Source: Isoetes taiwanensis (Eukaryota; Streptophyta; Lycopodiopsida; Isoetales; Isoetaceae). From it: DNA of 64,000 nucleotides. Below the pieces are notes generated by a model. It saw only the letters and a program-made list of their open reading frames with translations. It ran no database searches and was not told the DNA's origin. A program made the translations under genes and the position numbers. The DNA lies in contig JAJEKV010000100.1 in assembly GCA_021234155.1 (NCBI GenBank), positions 1,278,116 through 1,342,115 on the forward strand, in the 5' to 3' direction. Numbering within the stretch: the first letter of the stretch is position 1; each line of letters starts with the position of its first letter. This document shows, one piece after another, positions 10,730 through 22,052 of the stretch.

Positions 10730-11998
10730 TTAGAATAGCACTTCTCTTTCAAAATAAGGTCTGAGATCCTTCCCATTTCTGGGATTCGGCAACAATTCCC
10801 CTTCTGGAGTCATCAAGTAGAAAGCCCCACCTGGTACCTCTTTATCAATCAGAAATGGGCCTTCCCATGGGCTTTGAAATTTAGATAGATGCTGCTTAGT
10901 GGTCCTGCACAACACCAATTGCCCTTCCTCAAATGGATTGACAACCTGTAACCTGTTTTTGATAAGCTTTACTTTCTGTTTATGCCTCATATTGAAGTCT
11001 GCTGCTTCTTGTCTCATCTCTTGCAATTGCAACAAATCGTTCATCCTATTATGCACTTGATTTGGAGTTGGAAATTCTCCTAAATTCTCATAATAAGGTA
11101 ACTCCACAAATGAACACAAAGGAATGTCCAAATGAATAGGCATCACAGCTTGCACTCCATAAACTAATTCAAATGGTGTAAATCCTGTGGCCAACTTGTA
11201 AGTACACTTGAAACTCCATAAGGCACCTGTCAAGGCTTCATGTCAATTTCTTTGATTATCCTTCACTGTTTTAGCCAAGATAGCTTTCAAAATTTTGTTA
11301 GTAGACTCAACTTGCCCATTTCCCTGTGGATAATAAGCAGAAGCTTGCACATGTTGAACACCAATCTTTTCTGTTAACTGAGCTACTACTTTCCCCATGA
11401 AATGAGTTCCTCGATCAGACAAAAGAATGGTTGGAACACCAAACTGAGAAATCAAATTGTGATAAAGAAAGCTTACTGTGGTACTTTCTGTAGCATGCTT
11501 TACTGGAATTGCTTCTACCCACTTTGCAAACATACATGTGGCTGCCAAGATATACTTATGACCTTTGAAAGATGGAGGATCGATAGGCCCAATGTAATCC
11601 AATCCCCAAATATGAAATGGACCAACGCTCAAATTAGGATGGAATGGCATATTATTGTGGCCTGTTAATTGTTTATGTCTTTGACACTTCTCACATTTGC
11701 TAATAAAGTCTCTAGTATCCTTGTAAAGAGTTCGCCAATAATATCCCCAATGAAGGATCTTCCTAGCTGTGGTTCTGGCTGCAAAATGCTCCTGATAATC
11801 ATGTGCTTGCTGCAACAAATCATGAGTTTGCTGACCAGCAACACACCTTAATAAGAGACCTTCCATAGTCCTCTTATAAAGAATAGCTTCATGCACCACA
11901 TAACCAGCTGCTTGTACTCTAAGAGCATGCTTTTGTTGCTTTGAAAATGATGAAGGATAAGTCTGATCTTGTAAATACCTGTATATATTGGCATACAA
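10730..11998 (-). pseudogene. Integrase region of the gypsy polyprotein
   Basis: Reading on the minus strand, 11998 to 11243 holds the zinc-binding block (GYYWRTLYKDTRDFISKCEK then CQ) and the catalytic core with the D,D35E set: Asp in IWGLDYIGP, Asp in LLSDRGTHF, Glu in GNGQVESTNK. After a frame change near 11240 the C-terminal part (11233-10730) continues with TGFTPFELVYGVQAVMP and PWEGPFLIDKEVPGGAFYL, ending RPYFEREVLF. Integrases cut the 3' ends of the LTR DNA and join them to the chromosome. The break at 11233-11243 means no full-length integrase. No chromodomain was seen at the C-terminus. Order after RT-RNase H is as in Ty3/gypsy. Confidence 0.85.
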
Positions 11999-12004
11999 AG
12001 ATCC

Positions 12005-13491
12005 ACGGTTTCAATGAACCCTTGTAACACGCCATTATCCGGAACTGCTACTGGATGGTCTGTTTCCTCTTCTATTTCAGCACCACTACTCAAATAGGCA
12101 CTTGGATTATGAGCTCCTTGAGCCGTCTTAACATACTTCAACTTAAATTCTTGTATGATAAGAGCCCATCTTGTAAACTTAGGATCTTGGACAGTCTTGT
12201 TGTAAATGCATGGCAATGGGTTCACATCCATATGAATGTAAACATACATTTGCTGAATTCCATTGTGAAGGAAGAAGATAATGTCTAAATTTATTCAAGG
12301 CCCACTTCAATGCCAACCCAAGATGCTCCACATGAGTCCATTTCTGCTCTTGTGGAGTTAACAACCTGCTAGCATAGTAATTCACATCATAATGCTTTTG
12401 CTGATTTTTCTGACATAGTGTGACAGCCAAAGCTTGCTCCCAAACTGTAAAGAATAAATGAAATGGCTCACTCATTCTTGGAGGAATCAGCAAAGTTCTC
12501 TCTTTCAATTGTCCAAGGCACCATTCAAATGCTTCTTGAGCATCCTCCTTCCATCTAAAATTCTGCCCTTGCTTCATACAATCCACAAGTGGCTGGGTTA
12601 CTTTAGCAAAATTGTGCAAATACCTCCTACTAAAATTGAGTTGGCCATATAGACTTCTCACTTGTGATACATTTGTAGGTGGTTTGACCTTGTCCAAGGC
12701 TGCAATCTTACCATGATCCACTTGTAATCCCTTTGCTGAGACATAATTGCCCAATAGTTTTCCTCTAGTGAAGAAAATACACTTAGCAGGATTCAAACTT
12801 ATGCCATACAATCGGCATCTTTCAAGAACTTTTCTGAGATGATCCAAGTGATCCCTTCTTGGATTCGAAAACACTGTTAAGTCATCTATAAAGACTCTCA
12901 AAAAGTCTAAAATATCATGAAAAGCATATGTCATTGCTCGCTGAAATGCGGCTGGAGCATTTGTGAGGCCAAAAGGTAATACCTTATAAGCATAGATGCC
13001 AAAAGATGTTCGAAAAGCCATCATTGCTTAATGTGGTGGATAGATTTGGATCTGATTATATCTTGAGTAACCATCCAAGAAAGAATAGGTCTGATTTCCT
13101 GCAACAATATCCAACAAGGTGTCTATGAATGGTGTAGGAAAACGATCTCTTTTGGTAGCTTTGTTGAGATCCCTGTAATCAATGCATACTCGTATTGAGT
13201 TATTTGGCTTTCTCATCGGTACAATAGAATTGATCCAATCTGAATTTGGCACTGGTACAATAAATCCCACCTTTCAACCTTTACTTGCTCCTCTATAGCT
13301 GGACTCATTCTCCTTTGAGCTTGTTGGACTGGTTTTGATCCTTGTTTCAAATCAATGGTATGAACCACAACCTCTGGTGGAATGCCTTTCAATTCTTTGT
13401 AATTTCTTGCCAAAACATCCCTAAATTCTCTTAACAAAGATATCAAATCACGTTCCTCCTCTTGAGTAAGATCGCCTCCAATAGTAACCAA
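12005..13491 (-). pseudogene. Reverse transcriptase and canonical RNase H region of the gypsy polyprotein
   Basis: Three minus-strand pieces form the RT: 13491-13213 (EFRDVLARNYKELKGIPPEV), 13270-13028 (INSIVPMRKPNNSIRVCIDY, RDLNKATKRDRFP) and 13024-12179 (LPFGLTNAPAAFQRAM; active site RVFIDDLTVFS, the F/YxDD box). The RT-RNase H connection and RNase H follow (YYASRLLTPQEQKWTHVEH...LGLALKWALNKFRHYL), with the RNase H end near 12170-12090 (FTRWALIIQEFKLKYV). A frameshift near 13265, a stop after IQIYPPH at 13025-13027 and further breaks near 12180-12250 inactivate it. In an active element this enzyme copies the element RNA in the virus-like particle and removes the RNA strand. Confidence 0.88.
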
Positions 13492-13529
13492 TTCTTCTTG
13501 ATTTCCTTGAGAAATATTGATGTTCTTGA

Positions 13530-13710
13530 TGAAATTTGATGACTGCGATGAATGTGGTGAGTGTGGTGAGTGTGATGACTATGATGAATGTGGTGACTGT
13601 GGTGAATGTGGCGAGTGTGATGAATGTGGTGCGTGTGATGACTGTGGTGGATGTGATGAATGTGGCGCATGTAGTGACTGTGATGACTGTGGTGAACATG
13701 GACTGATCTG
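13530..13710 (-). repeat. Short tandem repeat encoding a Pro/His/Ser linker in pol
   Basis: About 180 bp are built from 9-bp words such as GTGATGAAT and GTGGTGAGT. In the pol frame on the minus strand they encode a PHSSQS/PHSPQS-like linker between the upstream RNase H and RT. One TAG stop lies within it in this copy. Open frames in the other phases (His- or Thr-rich) are by-products of the repeat. Confidence 0.75.
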
Positions 13711-13734
13711 ATTTACCTCATCCTCCAGAATGTG

Positions 13735-14132
13735 CGCATGCCACCAAGCTGCTTGCACCATTGCCGATTGTGCTAAAGCATCCGTCACACTGTTTTGTTC
13801 TCTTGGAACATGTACCACAATGCACTGTTGAAAATAAACCTTCAAATCCATGGCTTGTTGATGTAAGCTTCTCAAATTAGCACTTAAGACCTGAAATTAA
13901 TCCATAAGTTGTTGACACACCAATAAAGAGTCTCCAAAAATAGTTAAACAATCAACATGCTTCTTCTTTGCTAAAGTCATCCCTTGAATAAGTGCATGAT
14001 ATTCAGCCTCATTATTACTGCTTGCACTGCATGGCATACTCAATGTAACAATCTTCTTTTTATGTCCATATATCAGAAATACTCCTACACCTCATAATTC
14101 TTGAGTTTAGAGAATGCACCATCAAAATACAT
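13735..14132 (-). pseudogene. RNase H domain (RVT_3-like) placed between protease and RT
   Basis: Starting at MYFDGAFSK (14132) and running down to about 13735, the minus strand shows the four acidic RNase H positions in order: Asp in YFDGA, Glu in ASSNNEAEYHALIQGM, Asp in LTIFGDSLLVCQQL, and Asp in EQNSVTDALAQSA. This pattern is that of the RVT_3 or archaeal-type RNase H known as a second RNase H in plant Tat/Ogre gypsy elements, where it lies after RT-RNase H and before integrase. Here it lies before RT. A stop (after LKNYEV, near 14085) and a TAA near 13896 break the frame. Between protease and this domain is about 150 residues of unassigned sequence (14588-14140). Confidence 0.75.
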
Positions 14133-14600
14133 TTGTCCTTCCATAGTGGGCTGATTTCTGATTATTCCATCCATGCTTGATGTCAAAATCAACATCTCTA
14201 CTTGATCTTGATCAATACCTTGCTGAAATAAAGTCTCACGAATGGGTCTTTGAATGGACTCCTCCTGCATGTTTACAAGAGTCTCTTGTAACTCACCTTC
14301 ACCAATACTTTCAAGTCTTTGGATATACTTATCTGCAACTTGCTGCTGTAAATGACATATTTCTAAAATTTGGGTACCTTTTAACCACTTGTACAAAGTC
14401 TTATCTTCCTTGTCACCCACTTCCAAGACATGAAAACAACTAAGACCTTGCTGCCCTGACACCATAGCATTCTCTTTGCTGATTTCTAACTGCGGGCTGC
14501 TCAAAGAAGGATTGCAAAGAAAGGTACCTTTTGCTAGTTTCAGAGGATGATTTATAGTAACCTTGTGTTCTCCTTGAAAGATGTTCATTTCACGCTTCCT

Positions 14601-14860
14601 TCATGAAGTCTCAGCTTGTACGAAATCTAACCATGTACGACTCAGCAACAAAGTATAAGTTTCAACATGCACACTCTCTGGAAATTTCAAAACCATGAAA
14701 TCCAAGATTGCTTCCACCTCATAGACATTGCATAAGACATTTCTTATGACTCCCATAGGCTGCACCTTCATTTGATTGAATGCTTTGAGCATCATAGTTG
14801 TCGGTTCCATCATTTTCAATCCAACTTGAAGCATTATATGGTAAGGCATTACATTCACTC
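14601..14860 (-). pseudogene. Aspartic protease region, downstream part
   Basis: Starts NVMPYHIMLQVGLKMMEPTT and continues to LLLSRTWLDFVQAETS. This is the part directly after the active-site loop of a retropepsin. Its upstream part is displaced to 17898-18015 by the LTR element. Joined through one CACTC copy, the active site reads DTGSGVNVMP in frame, a good match to the DTG/DSG-S/A-x-N pattern of plant gypsy proteases. A stop follows at about 14601. Confidence 0.8.
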
Positions 14861-15614
14861 TGATATAGAGCGAGCATGGGGGAGTGGTCCACTTGAATGG
14901 GTTTGAGAAATATGGCTAATTTAATGTAAATATTCTTTCTATGATTTCCAATAATACATGAAGAAGGGGCATAGAAGAGTATATTATCAACCATGGAAAA
15001 AAGGCCTATGCAAGAAGGTTTATGGGATTACACGAAAGGGCAATCATTTTGCAAAGGTTATTTATTAAAGGTTACTAGGAAGGATACGAACCATATTGCA
15101 AAGGGGGACCCATTTGAACACGTGCGTATTAAAAAAGATCTCTTTCCTATCTATATAAAGGAAGATATTATTACCATTGCATCAAAAGGCTATTGCCTTT
15201 TAGAAAAGGCAACGAAGGCATAAAAGGGGGCGGATTTGGAGCAGGGGAGGCATGGGAAACCACATAGTGACCAAGGCCTGATTGCTTGGAGTAGAGAGTT
15301 CCGTTTGGCGAGCCTAGAACCTTGGTGAGAGTCTGAGCAGTTTCTACTTGGAGTAGGATGAAGTTCAATAAGCCTTAACCTAAGATAAGCCATATTCCAT
15401 TCAAGGGTGGACCCAGTTGGGTGGAAAATCTGTGCTCTTATCAATCCGTGAAATAAGACTTTGTTTTTGAGTTATTGAATCACTACTGTAAGATTGTGAA
15501 GTCTTTAATTTATATCAATTGGTATCAGAGCCTATCGATTCTCAGACCTGAGCAATGGCCCAAAACCGTTTCAACATCTCTCGATAGTAGTCGATATCGC
15601 AAGCTTTAGCTAAT

Positions 15615-16170
15615 GCCGCCTACATTGCATCCCGGATAGCCTTTGCCTACCGCTAATCGCCAGGAATATGAAAAGCAGATTGAGCAGTTGGCTATTTTGT
15701 ACCGTTTCTTACCAGATATTCCCCAGCAGCCACCTTTGCCGAATGATCCTCCACCTGTAAATCCTCCACCACCGCCGCCTCTTAATTCCAGCAAGATTAG
15801 AAAATGGTTGGAGAAAGTAGATATGCCTACTTTTAAAGGGAAGAAGATCACGAGGCCAATTAAAGTAGTTAGTTTCATAAGCCAGTGGGAAAAATTCTTT
15901 GATCGAGTGCAAGCAACTGATGTGGAAAAATTGCAAGCCATGGATAGCTATTTGAAAGACCAAGCCCAAGCCTGGTGGCAAGGTCGACGAGAGTGTAATC
16001 CTAAGATAGACACATGGGGAAAATTCAAGAAAGCATTTGAATCGCAATATCTTCCTTCTAATTATCAAAGTGAGCTAAGAAGACTATGGGATCAACTGAG
16101 ACAAAGAAGACAAGGAAACTATCCGGTCCTACACCTCAAAGTTTACCCATTTGGCCAAGACCGATAAGGA
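15615..16170 (+). CDS. Retrotransposon gag-like protein (retrotrans_gag domain), probably truncated
   Basis: From the ATG at 15643 the frame runs 174 codons. An N-terminal helical part and a proline run (QQPPLPNDPPPVNPPPPPPL) precede a retrotrans_gag-like core: KWLEKVDMPTFKG, FISQWEKFFDRVQA, DQAQAWWQGRRE, WGKFKKAFESQYLPSN and ELRRLWDQLRQRRQGN. This is the Ty3/gypsy capsid fold region, which would assemble the particle. The frame shifts near 16130, after which a Lys-rich stretch and a partial Cys motif appear downstream. It may be made as a short gag or be defective. An upstream start is possible because the region from 15531 is also open in part. Confidence 0.75.
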
Positions 16171-16278
16171 ACCTAGATGGGGAAGAACTCCTACGAAAAT
16201 ATGTTAGTGGGTGTAAAGATGATATATATGCAGAATTGGAGATCCTAGATCCCTAAAGATTTAGATGGAGCTATAAAG

Positions 16279-16575
16279 ATGGCATCTGCGGTGGAAAGGA
16301 AGATGGACCCCAAAATGCGAAAATTAGATATTTGGGACGAAGGAACCACTGAGGAAGAGAGTAAAAAGAAAGAGAAGAAAAATGGTAACAAAGACTCTGA
16401 TAAACAGTTCAAAAGAAAAAAAGGTACAATGGAGAAAACAATGGACCCGAAAAGAAGGCAAGAAGAAGTTGACATCTCTAACAAAAAGAATGAGCCAAAG
16501 AGAGGATGCTTTAGATGTGGAGGGAAGCATTTTGTCGAACTGCCCTTTTGGGGAAGGGGGAATTACAAAAATTGA
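16279..16575 (+). pseudogene. Gag C-terminal basic region with incomplete zinc knuckle
   Basis: The frame is Lys/Glu-rich (ESKKKEKKNGNKDSDKQFKR) and ends with CFRCGGKHFVELPFWG. This gives Cys-x2-Cys-x3-His but lacks the last Cys of a CX2CX4HX4C nucleocapsid knuckle. It is the natural continuation of the gag at 15643-16167, separated from it by a frame break. The missing Cys suggests weak or lost RNA binding. Confidence 0.55.
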
Positions 16576-17240
16576 ACCTCTTAAATCCCAAAGATACTAT
16601 TCGGATGCATGCTAGAGGCACCTAAGCCCTGTGGAGCCAATAGTTGAGACTTCAAGGGGAGAGACCTCAAAGGCGGGAGAGGAGCGAAGACGGGTAAGCT
16701 TCCATGAAGAGGAGCGAGAGAAAAGCCGCCGCTAAGGAGAAGAGATGGCTCCAAATGGGAACTCTAGGATGAATAACCGGTGAACTTCTCTTCTTGGAGA
16801 GATCACGGAAGCTTTTTGTAAGTGTAATTCTTTATTGGGAATAAAGAGTAGGATTTTTAAAGTTGATTTTCTTTATTTGGAATAAGGAATAGATACTTTT
16901 ATGTGTATACCCATGGTAGATTAGTGACTACTGATTGCAACGTAGCCGGCTTGAACATGGTATACTTGATGTGAATGCCTCTTGGTAGATCAAGAATTGT
17001 GTCCGGCAAAGACAATAGGCTTGAACAAGAGAGCATAAGATGTAAAACTTTGAAGACTAGTAATTGTGGTTGCAACACAATTGGCTTGACAAAGTTACAT
17101 CCGTACCTTGGAGGTAACGAGGGGTATTCGGTACTTTGGAAGTACAAGAATATCCGTAACTATTTTCGAAGTTGTCTTGGGAATAAGATATTTCTAGAAT
17201 CTTGTTGATCGTGGGCGATCAACCTTGAGAAGGGATGGAT
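16576..17240 (+). other. Non-coding internal region of the gag-only element
   Basis: No reading frame resembling protease, RT or integrase is present. It ends in the purine-rich tract before the 3' LTR. Confidence 0.7.
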
Positions 17241-17897
17241 TGATATAGAGCGAGCATGGGGGAGTGGTCCACTTGAATGGGTTTGAGAAATATGGCTAAT
17301 TTAATGTAAATATTCTTTCTATGATTTCCAATAATACATGAAGAAGGGGCATAGAAGAGTATATTATCAACCATGGAAAAAAGGCCTATGCAAGAAGGTT
17401 TATGGGATTACACGAAAGGGCAATCATTTTGCAAAGGTTATTTATTAAAGGTTACTAGGAAGGATACGAACCATATTGCAAAGGGGGACCCATTTGAACA
17501 CGTGCGTATTAAAAAAGATCTCTTTCCTATCTATATAAAGGAAGATATTATTACCATTGCATCAAAAGGCTATTGCCTTTTAGAAAAGGCAACGAAGGCA
17601 TAAAAGGGGGCGGATTTGGAGCAGGGGAGGCATGGGAAACCACATAGCGACCAAGGCCTGATTGCTTGGAGTAGAGAGTTCCGTTTGGCGAGCCTAGAAC
17701 CTTGGTGAGAGTCTGAGCAGTTTCTACTTGGAGTAGGATGAAGTTCAATAAGCCTTAACCTAAGATAAGCCATATTCCATTCAAGGGTGGACCCGGTTGG
17801 GTGGAAAATCTGTGCTCTTATCAATCCATGAAATAAGACTTTGTTTTTGAGTTATTGAATCACTACTGTAAGATTGTGAAGTCTTTAATTTATATCA

Positions 17898-18015
17898 CAC
17901 TCCGCTGCCGGTATCTATGTTGGCGTCTTTGATTAAATATCCATTAATACTCACATCACAAAGAAATGGCCATGGATCCTTGGATTGCCGGGCTGGTGGC
18001 TGCATTCTACTCTTA
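17898..18015 (-). pseudogene. Protease N-terminal segment of the gypsy element
   Basis: On the minus strand this reads KSRMQPPARQSKDPWPFLCD, then VSINGYLIKDANIDTGSGV up to the CACTC target site. It contains the aspartic protease active site Asp-Thr-Gly-Ser-Gly. It is separated from gag by Hel-A (18016-22052) and from the rest of the protease by the gag-only element. The codon split at the Helitron junction (CA/T) gives His in frame with the gag end at 22053. Confidence 0.85.
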
Positions 18016-21000
18016 CTAGTAATGGTGCCCAGCGTTGCTGGGCATCCGTTTGGTACATCTAGATGAACCGAGAGAGGAAAAGAGCCGGACAGAGACTAAC
18101 TGACTTTGTCATAATGAGATGAGCTTCACATGTAACGAACTTTATAATTTTGGGATAAGCTTCACTTGAATTATATTATAAACTTTGGAACTTCCTCGTT
18201 TTAATATAGAAATTCATGGGTAAAGTTGGCGACATGTCATTCACTTTTTTGTATATATTGGAGGAAGAGATATATCACTAATTTTGCACTTTTTTGTGTA
18301 TATTAGAGGAAGAGGTCTTAGTATAAAGGATTTTAAAGCTTGTCTATTTTGTTGCATTCATACACCCACTTTAAGATATTGGTTTGAAATATATATGTAC
18401 TTTAAGATATTGGTTTGAAATATATATGTGTAAATTGACCTTAGGCAATATTCAAACTTGCACATGTCAAGACGAAACATGGCCATGCAACAACATGGCT
18501 GCATTTGATTTCAACAGTCTAATTCCACCGAATATATTAGCCAGAGTTGGTAACTCTATTATGTGAGTGGTAATGCTACTTTTTGTATTATCATTCCACC
18601 AAATATATTAGCCAAAGTTGGTAACTATTATGTGAGTGGTAATGCTACTCTTTGTATTACTTAATAATGTAACCATGAGTGATCCTTTGCTCCTCTTCCA
18701 GCATTGCTAAAACTTTAATATATTATCACACTTCCATAGTACCCACAAAACTTAGCCCATGCAGTAAGTTTATGCTTTAGTCTGTTTCACAGACATTAAA
18801 ACATGAGTTAAAATTCTGAGAGAGGAGGCCATGAGATCAAGCCACTTCTACTTCCTTTTCCCATAAGGATCTAGTAGGTGCATCCTCAGCATGGGTGGAG
18901 ACATGAGCTAAAAGCTTTGGAACACTCATGAGCATTGATGCAAAGACATGCTAACAAACCATAGCACAACAAACACTTGGACGAACACATTTCTTGAAAC
19001 TCCAAAGCCTGCCTTGAATACTCTTCTATATAACCAAATGCTATTTTCCTTGGGCCACTCAACTATAAGATTAACTCCACGCCATTGTGTTAAAAGACTT
19101 ACATGAGGGCAAAAGGTACCTCGTGCTTTCTGCCTTTGCAACTGGGCTTACTATACATACAGAGCAAGGTTGAAGTTCCTAATAGTGGTGCAACAAAAAT
19201 TGCATCCCATTACGGTGCCATAATCGCTTTTTGTAGTGCACATTTTTTCATGTGCTATCTCTCATAGCCGATTTATTGAAACAAATAGAAGAGCAAAAGC
19301 TTCTAAAATAAGAGAAGTATTCCATAAATGGTACTCAAGTTGGTAAAGCATTTAGAGCGTTCAATTGTCACATCACCGAATTCATAAAAGACAAAGAAGG
19401 GTAAAGTATTTGACTTTTAAGTACTAACATGACGCTTATTTAACATAACGTTCAAATAGAGCATTTGCTTCTGACCTTTGGCTATGGGCGAAACCATGGC
19501 CCCCAATGTTCGTGCCCACCTTGCAAACACAAATATCAAAAGAAATTTAGGCAAAGCTCCATGATCAAGGATCTATGATCCAAAGATCTTTTAACATATA
19601 AAAACTACTCCCTCTTAATAATATTCGACATATAAGAATTACGATCATACAGGACATATCATATGATTGCAAGGGAAATGAAGAGCGAGGAGCAAGCCGA
19701 TTCCAAATGCCATATACTTTACGAAGCTTCAGTTCTAGAATAGTTTTTTTTTATTGCGGGGGGCACTAAAGTTGGCTAGGCATAAAGAGGCATTCATGTC
19801 GGAATGCGGGCAACCCATCAAGCCACTCTGCTCAAATATAAGTGTCGATTCAACAATACTATGTATAGCAAATGCAAGACATAGCTCCTCAAAGTTTTCT
19901 TGAAGATGGCCTTTACTCCATCCAAAAAATATTAACATGATTCACCTAAATGATCGGTCAGTTTTAAATCAAGAAAAGTAACATAAAGAAAGCCAGAAGT
20001 TTCTTATACCACAATTTCAAGCATGACATAGAAGAGATATGACTGTCTTACAAACAAAGATGGAAAATTTTCTAACATATGAGGAGCAAGGAGCAAGCGG
20101 ATCCAAATGCCATATATTTGCTTCTGAAGCCTTAGTTCTAGAATAGTCTTTTGTTCTTGCAGGGCACTAAAGCTGGCTAAGCACAATGTACAACCTACAA
20201 TCCAGCAGAGCCAGATGTTTCTCTTACTCCTGCCACTGACTGCAGCATCTGCATTTATGATACATGAATAAACACTCCTTCCAGGAAGATGATTATGCAG
20301 ACATAATTTTACCGAGAGCTTTTTAGAAAACCTAAAAGCCTGACAGATGTGAAGGATAGTCATGGTACAGAATTTTAATAGTAGCAGAAAAAGAACTGGC
20401 CTTACCCTCGTAGATGGCAAACTGCTCAATTCTGCAATAGCAACTTCCAGTATTTGAATCTAGAAAATTTGAATTGTATTACAAAACATGTCAATACTAA
20501 TAAATTTACCAAACTGGAAGCTCATTTCTCTCTGAAAAATTACAAATATAATCAGTTCCACATATACGGAGAGCCTTCTCTGTCAACTTCCTATCTTATC
20601 CCTTCACAACTACATAACAAATAAGACATGATTGCAAAAGCTTTCATAAAATGCTTTCCAACTTTTCTAACGACAGCTGCATCTAAAGTGGATTTACATC
20701 ATAAATCAGAGACGTACTGGTGCATCCTGCGGCCCCAGCAATTTATCCACCTGAATGATCCACCTGCACAAAAAAGGTCAGTTTTAAATCAAGAAAAGTA
20801 ACAAAAAGAAAGTCAGAAGTTTCTTATACCACAATTTCACGCATGCCATAGGAGAGATATGACTATGTCTTATGACCAAAGATGGAGCGATCGAACAAAA
20901 GGCCAAAGGAGCATTTGCGGATGTGATATTAGTCAAAAGTTTCTCATAACCTATTTCTCATAATCCAAAGAAGCTGAAGTAACAATTCTAAAACCTAAAA

Positions 21001-22052
21001 TTAAAACCAATAATACCATGATACTGTAAGTAAGAGTTTTGAAGGAATTTCATGCAGCAGCAAAATATGATCTCACAAACAGCCAGTTCAGAAACTGGGG
21101 AAGAGGCTCATGCATGGTGTGATCATGAATAGCAAAAAAGGGGCTTCTGAGCGGAATTTCTACAACAGATAGATCATATTAATGTGCTAGGGAGTGGCAA
21201 AACATCGACTGCTTGATCGAGGCAAGTTGTTCGGAATGGATGTGGATAGCTCCCTCCTGGATGAATGGCTTAACCGGAAAGCCAGGGCAAAAAACGCAAC
21301 ATTGAATGCATGAAATTTGAAAAACGTGTAAAATTAAAGGATATACGAAAATGGATGTCTATAGCTCTGCAATGCTTACCGGTAGACCTATTCTGGTTAT
21401 GTATAATGGCGCTTCTTTGGCAGTCGATCATCAAAACATGGTTTGTTTCAGCGTCGATTTTATTCTAGAATCCACCTTAGTGCAAACCCAGTGCGGCATA
21501 GACCCTGTGAGCAATGGTTCATCGACCAAGCCAAACCTTGTGAGGCATAAATCCGCAGCAACCAGCATTATAAGCATATAAGCATCAGAACCATGCTTTA
21601 TAGTGCATGTTCATGCAAGCGCCCATGTTGGCGATGTAGAAATTTTTGGATATAGCAACCAAGAAAATACTCGCTGCAGAGCCTCAGGTGGCCTCTACAG
21701 AGATGTTGCACCAATAAATCTTGTATTGCCGTAAATCTGGTGGAGAAATCTTCCAAGAGTCTGCACAAAAGAGAACATAAGGCAAAAAAAACAAAAACCG
21801 ATTGTCAAGGACATCGGATATCAAGAATAACCTTTGCTTCTTCAGCTTCATGTCGATTCAGTTGGTAATGGATCAGCTGGACGTAATGAAGAATGTGAAA
21901 CCGAAAACAGAAGAGAAAAAATTACAGCGGAAACCAAGAGAAACCTAGAAAAAAAAAACCTAGAGGTGAAATCTCGGCCTTTAAATTAAGTTCGAAAGAT
22001 CTGAACCGTCCAAATTAGGGCGTGGTCCATTACACAACATTATAATATAAGA
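18016..22052 (-). mobile_element. Helitron Hel-A, complete copy in the left arm
   Basis: On the minus strand it starts TCTTATATTATAATGTTG (from 22052) and ends with the hairpin GCCCAGCAACGCTGGGC, a 9-nt spacer and CTAG (18019-18016). Host A and T flank it, as Helitrons require, and the gypsy frame continues across the junction. At 4037 bp with no Rep/helicase it is non-autonomous. Internal features: a 71-codon open frame at 19141-18926 of unknown origin, and internal duplications (19690-19790 resembles 20080-20190; 19945-20060 resembles 20770-20885; a 33-bp repeat near 18371-18431). Long captured gene pieces are not recognised. Confidence 0.9.

Larger units (their letters stand above)
14861..17897 (+). 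mobile_element. Gag-only LTR retrotransposon (TR-GAG type), young insertion
   Basis: LTRs of 657 bp each lie at 14861-15517 and 17241-17897, start TGATATAGAG and end TTATATCA, and differ at only about three positions seen by eye (near 15262/17642, 15408/17788 and 15442/17822). A perfect 5-bp duplication CACTC flanks it (14856-14860; 17898-17902). A primer site TGGTATCAGAGC (15520-15531), complementary to initiator Met-tRNA, follows the 5' LTR, and a purine-rich GAGAAGGGATGG tract precedes the 3' LTR. Only gag-like coding is inside, so it depends on proteins made elsewhere. The few LTR differences show recent movement. Confidence 0.95.

Noticed and set aside
13530-13710. CRISPR-like array
   Set aside because: Units are 9 bp, contiguous and without unique spacers; the context is a eukaryotic retroelement.
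13443-13711. His-rich, Thr-rich and Asp/Glu/Cys-rich frames across the short tandem repeat
   Set aside because: The real coding phase is the Pro/His/Ser linker of pol; the others are shadows of the same repeat.
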